Assembly (NCBI GenBank): GCA_009731375.1
Contig: BJOX01000369.1
Location: 408,379-469,432 of the forward strand
Direction: 5' to 3'
DNA length: 61,054 bases
Origin: Paulinella micropora
Lineage: Eukaryota > Cercozoa > Imbricatea > Euglyphida
Below the pieces are notes generated by a model that did no database searches, was not told the DNA's origin, and worked only from the letters and a program-made list of their open reading frames with translations. This document shows positions 37,476 through 47,511 of the stretch, one piece after another. The position numbers and the translations under genes are program-made. How positions within the stretch are numbered: position 1 is the stretch's first letter; every line of letters begins with the position of its first letter.

Positions 37476-37817
37476 CTAAAAAGGAAAACTGCAACAGACC
37501 AGGAATAAAATGGCATCAGGTACAATCCGGACAAATAATACTGAAAAACAAGCTGGTGCACCTGTCACCAGGAAAAGATACTTTTTACCGGCTATCCGGG
37601 GGTGATGCCTACACTTATCAATAACTGCTACATCTTGAATTTTCTTACTTCTGTATTTACCAAACGGAAAAATATCTTGCTTCCTTTCTCTACTTTTTTC
37701 AATTGCATTAATTTCATCATCGATTATCTTTTGTACATCTTTTACTGAAAAGAATTCATTGTCCTTCTCAATTGAAAGTTGTCTAAATTTTTCAGATAGT
37801 CTGGCTAGGGTGGTCAT
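37476..37817 (-). CDS. hypothetical protein with FPFGKYRSKKIQDV motif
   Basis: 113-codon frame starting ATG at 37817. A charged N-terminal half ends in IFPFGKYRSKKIQDVAVIDKC, resembling the FGKYKGK-x-i-x-dv element found at the start of several small proteins in bacteria and large DNA viruses. The usual YL-x-W continuation is missing. The C-terminal part, after a possible intron (a TTTTTCAG acceptor lies in it), is hydrophobic. Function unknown. Confidence 0.35.
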   Translation of the reverse strand: MTTLARLSEKFRQLSIEKDNEFFSVKDVQKIIDDEINAIEKSRERKQDIFPFGKYRSKKIQDVAVIDKCRHHPRIAGKKYLFLVTGAPACFSVLFVRIVPDAILFLVCCSFPF

Positions 37818-38115
37818 TGGTCTATATAGGCTTACAAAAAAAATTATGTAAAAAAACTAATTAATTATTTACCAACTTTCAATACAGAGCATATTTTTTT
37901 GGGGGAAAAAGATAAGTGGGTTCAGGACACCACGAAAAACTAAGAAAAGGGGGATAAGGAAGCTTAGTAGTATTAACAGTTTGTGAAAAAGTGTTATTTT
38001 CTAGTTTTTGTCGTTTTTGTTGATTAATAGGAGAGCGAAAAATGGGAAAATGAGCTAAATTTTATGTTAAGGATAAAAAGATAAGTGTCCTAGAGTGGTA
38101 CCTATAGTAGTAGAG

Positions 38116-38163
<48 letters not shown>

Positions 38164-38600
38164 TGGGGTGAGATGAGATTTGATGGGATGAGATGCGATG
38201 AGAGAGAGAGAGAGCGCGTAATAGTAAAATTCTTTTAAAGGAAAAGAATAACAAGAATAAAAAGATCAGAGGAAAGAATAGAGAGAAGCACAGGAAGAAA
38301 GCAAGCAAACAAACAGAATAGGAAGCTGAAGAAGGAAAAGAAAATAAAAGGGAGGAAAGAATGACGTACAAAGTCAAGAAGGAACAAGTACATGACCAAC
38401 AAGGCGGAGTAAGTCGTTCTAGCTACCATGATTTTGCTGCTCAATCACACTGCATCACATCCCTACGTTAGGTAGATATGACTCCCACTAGGAGGTCAGG
38501 GCAGTGGCTCCAAACAAGTTTGGTCAGTTTCGTCGTTCCACAGACACGAACACAGAACACGACTCCAAGACAAAATTCTATCACAAGCTGACTCCACAAA
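37818..38600. other. AT-rich intergenic DNA with AG repeats
   Basis: Contains (AG)n at 38112-38160 and GAGATGAGAT-type repeats. No supported gene on either strand. Confidence 0.6.
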
Positions 38601-38604
38601 CACA

Positions 38605-39137
38605 CACATAAAAGCCTGCTCAGGCAGAAAAAAGAGGGATTAAACAAGGAAACTCGAATCAAACCATCACAAGACTGTTATCAGCACGAATCTGCTTGTT
38701 GCGGTTACAAGTTTCAAGGAGCCAGATGCTTCCAGAAAAACGAAAAAGAAAAGCCTGAGGAAAAAAGTTCCAGCAGTGCAAGCACCCAACCCACTAATTC
38801 TACTAGTGTTTTACTCAGTTATCCAGCGCTGGCCTGACCCTCATTCTGCTCACCTATCCCATCAGGTGCATCGGAAATTCAGCCTTATGTTATGGACAGT
38901 TTTCCTCTACGTCTGCTTTTATCAAATGTTAGCAACCGTTACAAATGCAACGGTAATTCGGCCTTGTGTTATGGTCGATTTTCCTGCATATGCGACCCCA
39001 ACATGTTTGTTGATTGGCCTGGGTTGGCTCAGCACCAACACCTTCAGCCGGGTTCATGCGTCCGGCGCGATATCGATAATAATTTGCTCCCCTTGGACCA
39101 GAAAAAGTGGAATCCTGGCGGTTCTCATGGGGCCTAA
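38605..39137 (+). pseudogene. EGF-like cysteine-rich fragment
   Basis: Two frames carry Cys-rich blocks. One has DCYQHESACCGYKFQGARCF (about 38676-38735). The second has CNGNSALCYGRFSCICDPNMF followed by GSCVRR. A shorter upstream copy has CIGNSALCYGQFS. The spacing is EGF-like. An in-frame stop and frame change separate the blocks, and no start was found. Exons of a gene or a decayed fragment are both possible. Confidence 0.35.
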
Positions 39138-39139
39138 AT

Positions 39140-40480
39140 TTCTTCGCTAACTTTTCTGAGCCGATTCTTGCGGCTCTAAAAAAACACCGCTTTTACGGAA
39201 GAACCTTTGCTGGTCCTTTGTCTACAAAAACTGAAAAAATTTTCCACAGGCAGACATGCCTTTTCATCCATCTGCTTTTGTAACTTCCTCTGCAATCTTT
39301 CCCTTTTTGCAAAAATCGTAGCATTTGTCATAATAAACATAAGTGATGTCAGTACTGATGTCGGAATTTTCCAGGCTGACACCTAGCTCAGGAACATACA
39401 AAATTTCAAGCACAATTATGTTTGCGAAAATTCTGTCTGTTCTGTTCTGTCTGTTCTGTTCTGTCTGTTTGTTCTCTGTTCTATCTGTCTGTTCTGTCTG
39501 TCTGTTCTTCTGTCTGTCTGTTCTGTCTACGTCTGCTCTGTCTGTCTGTTCTGTCTATCTGTCTGTCTGTCTATCTGTCTATTTCCATCCTTTTCTTCCT
39601 ACTCCTTGGACCTTCCTTTACTCCTTCCTCTCTTTTTTTGTTTTGGTGCTTGCATGGTGGTGATTCAATCGTTTTCGTCTCGTGCTTGTTGGATGTGCGT
39701 TTTGAGCGCTGGTATTAGTAGTAAATAGTTAGGCTTACGAAATGAGAAGGTCATGCATGGCCTTTTATGAGAAAAATGTTGAAAACTAGGACCATGTACG
39801 CCGTTTTTTGTCACGTCCTTGGCTCTGGCATGGCGGTCATGAGATTGTTTTTGCCTCATACTTGCTGGATGCGCGTTTTGAGCGCTGATATTAGTAGTAG
39901 GTAGTTAGGCTTACACAAGAAGAACGTTAAACTAGAGTTACGCTTGCTTTTTCAAAACAGATCCCCATACCGCCATGAGCTGGGATGTGTCTTTATATAA
40001 AAGGGTGGGAAAAAAATTAGTAGAGAGATCAATCGATTTTTGAGGCCAGTATTACACCAGAAGCGCCAGTATTTTTGCTTGAGTCATAACAATGTATGAC
40101 ATGATTTTTGCGCAGGAATTCATGGTCAAATACCTATTTTCTCTCGAATGACTTGTCCGATCCATTATGCTTTCTGTCAAGTAAAAATCTATGCCTCTAC
40201 AGTTCCAACGTTGTTTCAGGGGCTTTCTCTACTCTTGAGTTGTACGAACTGGCTTGGTTTTCGATATGAGTCATATCTGAATGGGCAGGCATACATGCAT
40301 GCATCTTTGCACGTACGAGCATGTACATGTAGACATGCATGCATGTACAAAATTATAGAATGTATGATATATATATATATGCCATGTTCAAATCGCGTGT
40401 GTAAAGATGTACGTATAGAATGTATGAAATATATATATATATATGCCATGTTCAAATCGCGTGTGTAAAGATGTACGTAA
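39140..40480. repeat. intergenic DNA with local tandem duplications
   Basis: A ~180-bp tandem duplication (TTTTGAGCGCTG anchors near 39700 and 39876) and a ~72-bp duplication (GCCATGTTCAAATCGCGTGT near 40381 and 40445). (TCTG)n lies around 39440-39580. No gene recognised. Confidence 0.7.
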
Positions 40481-40509
40481 TGTTTGATTGCATGTATGCG
40501 TGTTATGCG

Positions 40510-40745
40510 TGTTAGGTATTTATGTATGTATGAATGCATGTATGTATGTATGTATGTATGTGTGTATGTATGTTGTATGTATGTATGTATGTATTTATAT
40601 ATGTATGTCATGGATGTACGTTATGTCTTTATGTATGTTTACGTATGTTTATGTATGCATTTATGTATGTACATATGTACATATGTATGTATGTGTGTAT
40701 GTATGTATGTATGTATGAATGTATGTATGTATGTACATATGTACG

Positions 40746-40781
<36 letters not shown>

Positions 40782-40915
40782 CGTATGTATGTATGTATGT
40801 GCGCATGCATGTATGTATTTATGTTTGTATCTATGTATTTATGTATGTATGTATGTGTGCATGCATGTATGTATGTATGTATATGTATGTATATGTATGT
40901 CTGTATGTATGTCTG

Positions 40916-40946
<31 letters not shown>

Positions 40947-41007
40947 TGTAATGTAATGTATGTTGTATGTATGTATGTATGTATGTATGTATACGTATGT
41001 ATGTATG
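40510..41007. repeat. (TATG)n array
   Basis: TATG tetranucleotide array that ends directly at the truncated 5' edge of the gypsy-Fanzor element. The Tyr/Met/Cys/Val frame through it is not genuine coding sequence. Confidence 0.9.
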
Positions 41008-41470
41008 AATTGTACTGTACCCTCTACGGCGTTAGGAGGCTCGAAGAGCTCAATCTCGCCATATCAGCTAGTATATGGGCGCGAGCCTGATATCCCGACT
41101 TCGCTCCTTCGCCCAAAAGACACTTGGGCGGATGCGGATGAGTTGTTTGGGATGAGAATTAGAGTGAAGATGGAGGCGGAGCAAATAGTCAGGGCGCATA
41201 GAGAGGCGGAGCGCCGAAAGACGGATGCTGAAGGGGTGCGACAAGCGCACTTGGATCAGATCAAGTTCCAGGTCGGGGATATTGTACTATTGTACCATCC
41301 TCAGGTCCCGAAGGGAGTCAACTCTAAGCTGTTCACTCATTGGAGAGGACCTTATCAAATCATGGAACAGACGGGACCTCTGAACTACAAGATCAGGGGT
41401 AGAGGGAAGGTGCAAATTGTGAATGTACGAAGGCTGATTAAGTATGATCCCTTCTTACTGGAAGATGAAT
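41008..41470 (+). CDS. Ty3/gypsy integrase C-terminal fragment, plus strand
   Basis: Starts within the end of an integrase core (SISPYQLVYGREPDIPTSLL), then a helical linker, then the SH3-like C-terminal domain: FQVGDIVLLYHPQVP, LFTHWRGPYQIM, NYKIRGRGKVQIVNVRRL, KYDPFLLED. In intact elements this domain binds DNA and positions the integration complex. The 5' side is lost at the TATG repeat. The frame continues without a stop into the Fanzor domain downstream, which is the striking feature. Confidence 0.88.
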
Positions 41471-41841
41471 CCGTTGAGGAGGCGTTAAAACGGATGAAGG
41501 ATGATTTCAAAGAGGTGCCGCCCATCCACAAGGAGGCTGGCATAGACCAAGACGATGCTTATCGGGCACCGATAGCTGAGAAGGAGGAGAGTGAGGTGGA
41601 CAGTAAGGAGAAGACTGACCGCATAAGCGCGGTGGGGACTCAGTCTAAGTCTCCGCGAGAGCATAGCGGAAAGAAGGAGAAGATCACAGAGGCGCAGCTA
41701 AGGAGAGCGCGGAATGATCTTATCAACGACCAACCGAGGAAGGCGATGAGGTCGATGGGATCAAAGGACGTCCACCAGGAGGAGGAGGGGACGGACACTG
41801 ACCCAAACGCGGGCAACGTTGAGATTGTCCATGAGCGATGG

Positions 41842-42881
41842 AAGGAAGGCTGTAAATTTGTGCGGGTCAGACCGTGGCTTCTCAACGTGCCCTACGACAT
41901 CCGCGCAGTGGCCATCCGGGACCTACAAGCGGCGAGGGCCTCCGCCATCACAAATCTTAGGCAGAAAGGCAAGTTCTTTCACTGGAAGAGAGTTAACTTC
42001 CGCAAGTGGGAGGAGCGCAGGTCAACGATCGCGATCTCGCACACGGTCTGGGGGCGCCAGCGGGGCTTCTTTGCAGGCTTTCTGGGACCAGACTCAATTG
42101 CTTCTAAGGATTGGAGAAAACAAGAGCGTAGGCTTGGAGCCAAAAAGCTTGAAATCAAGTACGATGTGCGCCTGAGGGTCGATCCCCTGGGTAGATGGTA
42201 CTTACATGTACCGGTAGAGATAGAGCAGCGCCAGCGTGATTTTGCTGAGCCTGATTCAAAGCGTGTAGTGAGCATCGACCCGGGCGTGAGGAGCTTTCTG
42301 ACTATGTACCACGCGGACTCTGGCGCGATAACCAAATGGGGCAGCGGGTCCATTGCACGCGTGTACCGATTGCAGAAGCACATCGACAATCTGCTGAGCA
42401 AGGTCGAGCTACTGGCTAAGGACAGCAGCAAGAAGCGAAACCGCTGGCGCCTACGGCGCGCTATTATTCGAGTGCGTGATAAGATCTACAACATGGTCCA
42501 AGACGTGCACAAGAAAGCCGCTAGATGGCTGCTCGATAACCACGACTACGTCGTGCTACCTTGGTTTGGAACGTTGGGCATGGTGAAGTGCAAGACGATC
42601 ACACAGAAAACGAAGCGCACGATGCTTGCCTGGCGTCACGCAGATTTCCGCAAGCGTTGCTCAACCTACAGCGAGAGTATGTAGGTAGATGCAAGGTACT
42701 GATATGCAACGAGGAGTTCACCACACAGGCGTGTACACAACGTGGGGCGCTGTGGAGGGATATCAAAGCCGCCAAGACTTATAGTTGTGAGTGGTGCACC
42801 CTCCAGCACGGACGCGACATGAACGACAGTCGTAATATTCTCTTGAGACTGCTAGCCTTGGGTCAGCAAGACTTATATTAG
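41842..42881 (+). CDS. Fanzor (TnpB-like) RuvC nuclease domain fused to gypsy Pol, one frameshift
   Basis: Fanzors are eukaryotic relatives of TnpB, RNA-guided DNA endonucleases. The frame shared with the integrase C-terminus gives LLNVPYDIRAVAIRDLQAA, the usual Fanzor segment before the RuvC fold. RuvC-I follows, VVSIDPGVRSFL (Asp codon 42277-42279). After a one-base frame break near 42656, the other frame gives RuvC-II NEEFTT (Glu 42714-42716), a zinc ribbon and RuvC-III RDMNDSRN (Asp 42816-42818). The catalytic D/E/D set is therefore present. The first zinc pair reads CTQR where CxxC is expected; the second is CEWC. The N-terminal recognition region seems absent or unrecognisable (about 120 charged residues link it to integrase). 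Confidence 0.85.
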
Positions 42882-42900
42882 TTCTAAGGTTATAAATCTC

Positions 42901-42933
42901 GCACCAAACCCGACTTCAGGTCGGGTTTAGTGC
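42901..42933 (+). ncRNA. hairpin after the Fanzor stop; possible guide-RNA scaffold or terminal stem
   Basis: GCAC-C-AAACCCGAC pairs with GTCGGGTTTAGTGC around TTCAG: a 14-bp stem with one mismatch, starting 20 bp after the stop. In TnpB and Fanzor loci the guide RNA overlaps or follows the 3' end of the gene and is structured. Position and strength fit, but transcription is not shown. Confidence 0.45.
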
Positions 42934-43015
42934 TTTGCCTCGATTGGGGCCTCTGAGGAGGGAGGGGGATGTGCCGCGTGCTGCCATTTCTCCCTCCCAG
43001 CTGTAGGAATCTCTG

Positions 43016-43206
43016 GTGGGTTCACACCCTCTCAAAATTTCAATCCAATCCGTCCTCAACGGGGAACTGTACGTGCTGGGGGGCTCCAGCTGCGAAGGTA
43101 AAGCGCTTGCAAGCGTAGAGCGCTACGACGAGCACCATAATGTCTGGCAACACGTCGCTGACCTGCCTATGAAAAATAAGCCGGGCGGCCTGCGCGGTAG
43201 CGGGCT
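43016..43206 (+). pseudogene. Kelch-repeat fragment
   Basis: NGELYVLGGSSCEGKALASV then ERYDEHHNVWQHVADLPM is a textbook Kelch blade (YVLGG, Glu-Arg-Tyr, W at the end). The frame ends shortly after, and no other blade is found nearby. It lies about 85 bp beyond the hairpin that ends the Fanzor region, so the element may have landed in, or carried off, part of a Kelch gene. Confidence 0.7.
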
Positions 43207-43810
43207 GAAAAAAAAAAGTTCCATTACAGTCAGTGCGCGTGGGGGGCACCCAATCGACTTTCTTTTGTTCCTCTAATTTAGTAAACAATACTCCGAGTCT
43301 GTCTTGGCTCACCTTTGTTTACAAGGTAGTCTTCTTTTCAATGCGACCGTGCGTCTGAACAGCAGTGAGAGCTTTTTGTATACACTCCTCAGCCGGAGCC
43401 GGGTATCCTGCGGGAGTACCTGCAGCAGCTCCCGGAGCTTTTGCCCCTGTATGTCTTTGCCAACTACAACCGTCCATCACACCCTTTACCCTTGCTGCAG
43501 CTCTGCCAGTTTGTGGCGGCCCAAGCCTGACATCCCGCAGGACGACCACGTGTTGATCCCCCAAGGCCAGGCAAAAGGACCTTAGGAGCTGTTTCAGCCA
43601 CGGGGTGACCCGGCCCTACAGACAGAGCCACGACTGCAAGGGGCACGTGGACAGTACTCCGGGCCGCGCTCTGGCTCGTCCAGCCCGGAGAAGGACGAAC
43701 ATTTTGGCTGGCTCCTTGCAAGGCCGCAGCCGCAGCGTCTCGCAGTTGCCTAATTTACAACCATACTGTCTTCGAGCGTTTCTTTGCTTGGCTGCCTGCT
43801 GGAGTTAGTA
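43207..43810. other. GC-rich stretch, no supported gene
   Basis: Several overlapping frames on both strands, none with a domain. I leave it unassigned. Confidence 0.4.
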
Positions 43811-44205
43811 TTAAAAAAAAAGCAGAGACATCCAGAGGAGACCCGAGCTCAGCGAAGCAACCGCGGCGCGCAACTCGTCTTCGTAGAGCCGCCCTCGTTT
43901 TTCCGGCGACCGTGTGTTCTCGTGGTCGGATTCTACGTCGTCCATTTCGCTATTGGAGCCCTCGTCGTCAACGTCCGAACCGCTTCCGGACCCCACCGCG
44001 ACGTCCTCCAGGACACACACGCGCAGTGTCTCCAACTGGCCAGTTCGGGTCCAGGCCTCCAGCAGCGGTCCCAAACAGGCTAGGCACGTCTCTACGCTGA
44101 GGCTGCTCACGTTTGGATAGTCACTCCCTGCTAAGGGGAAAAGGTTTCGTGCATCTCCCCCATAAAAATTGTTACAAAAGGATTGGCAACAAATTGTTTT
44201 TAGAG
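43811..44205 (-). CDS. hypothetical acidic protein fragment
   Basis: Minus frame with LSVETCLACLGPLLEAWTRT, then an acidic Ser/Asp stretch (SGSGSDVDDEGSNSEMDD) and a C-terminal helix. Its 5' side enters a poly-G/N gap. Not recognised; it may belong to the same gene cluster as the F-box-like paralogue. Confidence 0.35.
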
Positions 44206-44235
44206 CGGGGGGGGGGGGGGGGGGGGGGGGGAAAG

Positions 44236-44288
44236 NNNNNNNNNNNNNNNNNNNNNNNNNNNNNNNNNNNNNNNNNNNNNNNNNNNNN
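44236..44288. other. assembly gap (53 N) between poly-G and poly-C
   Basis: Poly-G before, poly-C after: the two sides are complementary homopolymers, a probable mis-join or a foldback. Confidence 0.95.
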
Positions 44289-44402
44289 CCCCCCCCCGTC
44301 TCAAGCCTTTCTCCCCCTCCTCCTTTTACTTGCTCCCTGTCTCTCCCCTTCCTTTCCCCTCCCCTTCCACTGTTGTTTTTTTTCATACACACACACACTA
44401 CG

Positions 44403-45070
44403 TAGGTCACAGCGCAAGCGCAAGCACGAGCTACTGGCGGAGTGCCGGCGCCTCGAGGCTAGTCTGGGCCTCCGTACGCGCGGGCTCGCGGCCCTGCAAC
44501 GTAACCGGCTGGCAGCCCAAGTGAATTCTCTGCGCCGGCAGATTATCAAGCCCCCCCGTCCACTTCCGCAGGTGCTCGGCCGCGAAATGTGGGGTCTGAT
44601 CCTGAGTTTTTTGCTCGGGCCCGGGCTCCCGGCAGAGACAGCCGGCCGGGCTCGTTACTATGCGACAGCATTGCCTCTGTTACGCGTGTGCCGTCTCCTA
44701 CGACAAGACTGTCTAGAACTCAAGTGCTGGCAGCTCGGGGCTATCCCGGACGCCGACAAAGTGCGCACACGCACCTTCTGGGCGCTCTTAGGCGGCAAGG
44801 ATTGTTGCCTTTGGAGTGTCGTCCAACGCGACGTGCTCCCGGCGGTAGCTCGGGGGGGCACTAATTTTGTGCCACTGGAACTGTTCGCTGCTGCTGACCT
44901 GCTAAACTCGGCGTCAGGCCGACCGCGCCTCGACCGCTCCGCGGCGGTCTGTGACGTGTTAGTCAAGCTCGGGACCAGCTGGAAGCCCACCTGCAGCGGG
45001 TGCGTGCTAGCCGGGCCAAGCAGGCGGCTAAAGCGGCAGAACGTCGGCGCCTCCAGTACGTCAAAGGTTT
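44403..45070 (+). CDS. F-box-like paralogue, probable exon, frame break near its end
   Basis: Opens after an acceptor ACGTAG. HELLAECRRLEASLGL is followed by VLGREMWGLILSFLLG, GRARYYATALPLLRVCRLL and FWALLGGKDCCLW, then VQRDVLPAV. The same blocks occur in the protein at 28417-29208. Near 44955 the coding signal moves to another frame (QLEAHLQRVRASRAKQAAKA), a coiled coil that runs to a possible donor GTTTGT at 45067. No start codon within the block. Confidence 0.55.
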
Positions 45071-45111
45071 GTGTGCGCGGACGGACGACCAGGTCGGCCC
45101 AAGGGGATCGC

Positions 45112-45113
<2 letters not shown>

Positions 45114-45152
<39 letters not shown>

Positions 45153-45164
45153 GGNNNNNNNNNN
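45114..45164. other. poly-T tract and 10-N gap
   Basis: About 37 T (45114-45150), GCGG, then 10 N (45155-45164). Confidence 0.9.
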
Positions 45165-45358
45165 AAAAGGAAAATGAGTGTGTGGAGAGTAAAAGGAAAG
45201 CCCGCGAAAGAAAAAAAGGAGAGAGGGAGGGAATGATGGAGAGAGACGCGAAGGGAGTTATTCCCAAAGTCCGTTAAATCTGTCTGTGACACGCCTTACG
45301 TCTTCGTCTTCGTAGCTCCGTTCTCGTGCCTTCAAGTTTAATTGAGAGCCGGCGGACC

Positions 45359-46300
45359 TTAGCAAATGCGCCACCTTGTTAGGTACACCATCCACAGACT
45401 TAGTTGTGCACCGGGTCTCTCTTTGCGGCTGCAAGAGCAGGGCCTCTCCGACGAGCTCTTCCATCTCTTCCCGCGAATCTTGGCGATTTTCGACCACAGA
45501 AACACGTACTGTTCGAGCGCCCGGAGGACGTCAGCGCCATTTAGCGGGGGCTTGAGGCTCCTGTCCCCGGAAGCCAGCCGGGCGTGGTCTTGCAGGACCT
45601 TGAGGCAGCCAAGGCGTCTGTCGAAAAGTTGTTCGCTGCTCAGGCAGGCGCTCAGCACACTGTCCTCGCCATCCCGTCCCCGGGGCGACGCGCCCGCAAG
45701 CAACCAGAAATTTAATTCTTCTGGTTTGGCTTGGACGGCGGCGTGCCACGCTAGCGTGGCCTTGATCTGGTTCCGCTCCACCGAGGTGTCAACGTTAAAC
45801 TGCAGTAAGTGCAGGGTGTCGGCTGGGGCTGTGGCGTGGACACATTGCAAGGCAGTCTCCACAAACAATTTCTCGAGCTCTTTTATAATAATGTTCTGTA
45901 GATAAGCAGTGGTTTCCTGTCGCTGTTCTGTGTGCAATCGGACCAGCAGCCAGGTTAGCCCACCGGATGCTATTTGCGTTGCCTGACTGCTCGGGCGATG
46001 TTTGCGGCCCGAAATGACGTCTTTGTAAATTGCGTTCTCAAGATTTCTTGAAGGATGTTTCATCCCGTCAATTGGGGTTGCCTGCTGCTCAGTCAGAACG
46101 CCAAAAGATTCCGGCCTGAACTCCAGGACGCGGAACGCCGCCCACAGCCCCGGAGATTCCTTAGCCACTCGCGAAAGGGCGTGTTGTACCACAGGACCCT
46201 GGAGGTCTTTCGGGATTGAGAAAGTTCGGAAGAAGGTGCGGTACAACAACGCGCTGGCGAGTACCACCGCCTCCCCCAAGTCGAGCTCCACTAACCACAT
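45359..46300 (-). CDS. ankyrin-like hypothetical protein (313 aa)
   Basis: ATG at 46300 on the minus strand. The only family hint is a stretch resembling degenerate ankyrin repeats: ATLAWHAAVQAKPEELNFWL, LLAGASPRGRDGEDSVLSAC, then CLKVLQDHARLA and a hydrophilic tail. The N-terminal part is helical (LGEAVVLASALLYRTFF). No signal peptide. A GA-rich region with (AG)n follows on the upstream side. Confidence 0.45.
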   Translation of the reverse strand: MWLVELDLGEAVVLASALLYRTFFRTFSIPKDLQGPVVQHALSRVAKESPGLWAAFRVLEFRPESFGVLTEQQATPIDGMKHPSRNLENAIYKDVISGRKHRPSSQATQIASGGLTWLLVRLHTEQRQETTAYLQNIIIKELEKLFVETALQCVHATAPADTLHLLQFNVDTSVERNQIKATLAWHAAVQAKPEELNFWLLAGASPRGRDGEDSVLSACLSSEQLFDRRLGCLKVLQDHARLASGDRSLKPPLNGADVLRALEQYVFLWSKIAKIRGKRWKSSSERPCSCSRKERPGAQLSLWMVYLTRWRIC

Positions 46301-46528
46301 AAAATTCTTTGTGTTGAACCTCCCGCGAAGACAAAAAACACTTGAAAGAGAGAGAAACCTACGTAAAAAGAAAGAGAAAGAGGTTTTGCACTTGGTTTTT
46401 AAGAGAAAGAGAGAAAGAGAGAGAGAGAGAGAAAAGGAAAAGAGAAAAAAAAAGGCAGGGGAGGGGGAGCGAGGGGGGAACGGAACGGACGAGAGAGAGA
46501 GTGAGAGAAAGGAGGGGGAAAACGGAAC

Positions 46529-46577
<49 letters not shown>

Positions 46578-47511
46578 CAAAGGCCGTTTTCTCAAATTCA
46601 CCACTGTGTCGTACCCACGCTTTCTTTGTTTCGTTACAAGCTATCCTCGCGCGTCCCCCCCCCCCCCCCCCCCCCCCNNNNNNNNNNNNNNNNNNNNNNN
46701 NNNNNNNNNNNNNNNNNNNNNNNNNNNNNNNNNNNNNNNNNNNNNNNNNNNNNNNNNNNNNNNNNNNNNNNNNNNNNNNNNNNNNNNNNNNNNNNNNNNN
46801 NNNNNNNNNNNNNNNNNNNNNNNNNNNNNNNNNNNNNNNNNNNNNNNNNNNNNNNNNNNNNNNNNNNNNNNNNNNNNNNNNNNNNNNNNNNNNNNNNNNN
46901 NNNNNNNNNNNNNNNNNNNNNNNNNNNNNNNNNNNNNNNNNNNNNNNNNNNNNNNNNNNNNNNNNNNNNNNNNNNNNNNNNNNNNNNNNNNNNNNNNNNN
47001 NNNNNNNNNNNNNNNNNNNNNNNNNNNNNNNNNNNNNNNNNNNNNNNNNNNNNNNNNNNNNNNNNNNNNNNNNNNNNNNNNNNNNNNNNNNNNNNNNNNN
47101 NNNNNNNNNNNNNNNNNNNNNNNNNNNNNNNNNNNNCCCCCCTATATCTCCTGTCGCACTCTCTCGCTCCCCCCCTCTCCACATCTTTTTTTTCCTGAGC
47201 TTTCTTGTCTGTTTCTGCTTTCCCCCTCCCCCTCTCTTCATGGCAGGCTCTTGTTTTTTCTTGCACTCAACTTTCTTCCTAAAACCTAACCCCCCTCTCC
47301 TTTATTTCTCTGCCATACATACGAAAAAAAATATTTAGATCTTGGCAGGCCCAGTTTTCAACAAGAATCAGTAAAAAAAGGAAATTGAACCTTCTTTTTT
47401 TTTCTCTGTCGGGCACAGAGGAAAATAAAATGTAAAAAAAAGAGAAACAAAAAAAAAAGAAAAAAGGGGAGGCAAAATCTCTTTTTTTCTTTGTTTTGTT
47501 TTTTCTAAGCC
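46301..47511. other. repeat-rich spacer with a 459-N gap
   Basis: (AG)n near 46530-46575, poly-C 46656-46677, gap 46678-47136, then T-rich sequence up to the surface-protein start. No gene seen. Confidence 0.8.
46678..47136. other. assembly gap (459 N) between poly-C tracts
   Basis: C homopolymer on both sides. Confidence 0.95.

Noticed and set aside
40960-41007. Start of the gypsy-Fanzor frame inside the TATG array
   Set aside because: The ATG there is a repeat product. Real homology begins at about 41008-41050.
42901-42940. Rho-independent bacterial terminator
   Set aside because: Stem shape is similar but there is no U-tract and the context is eukaryotic.
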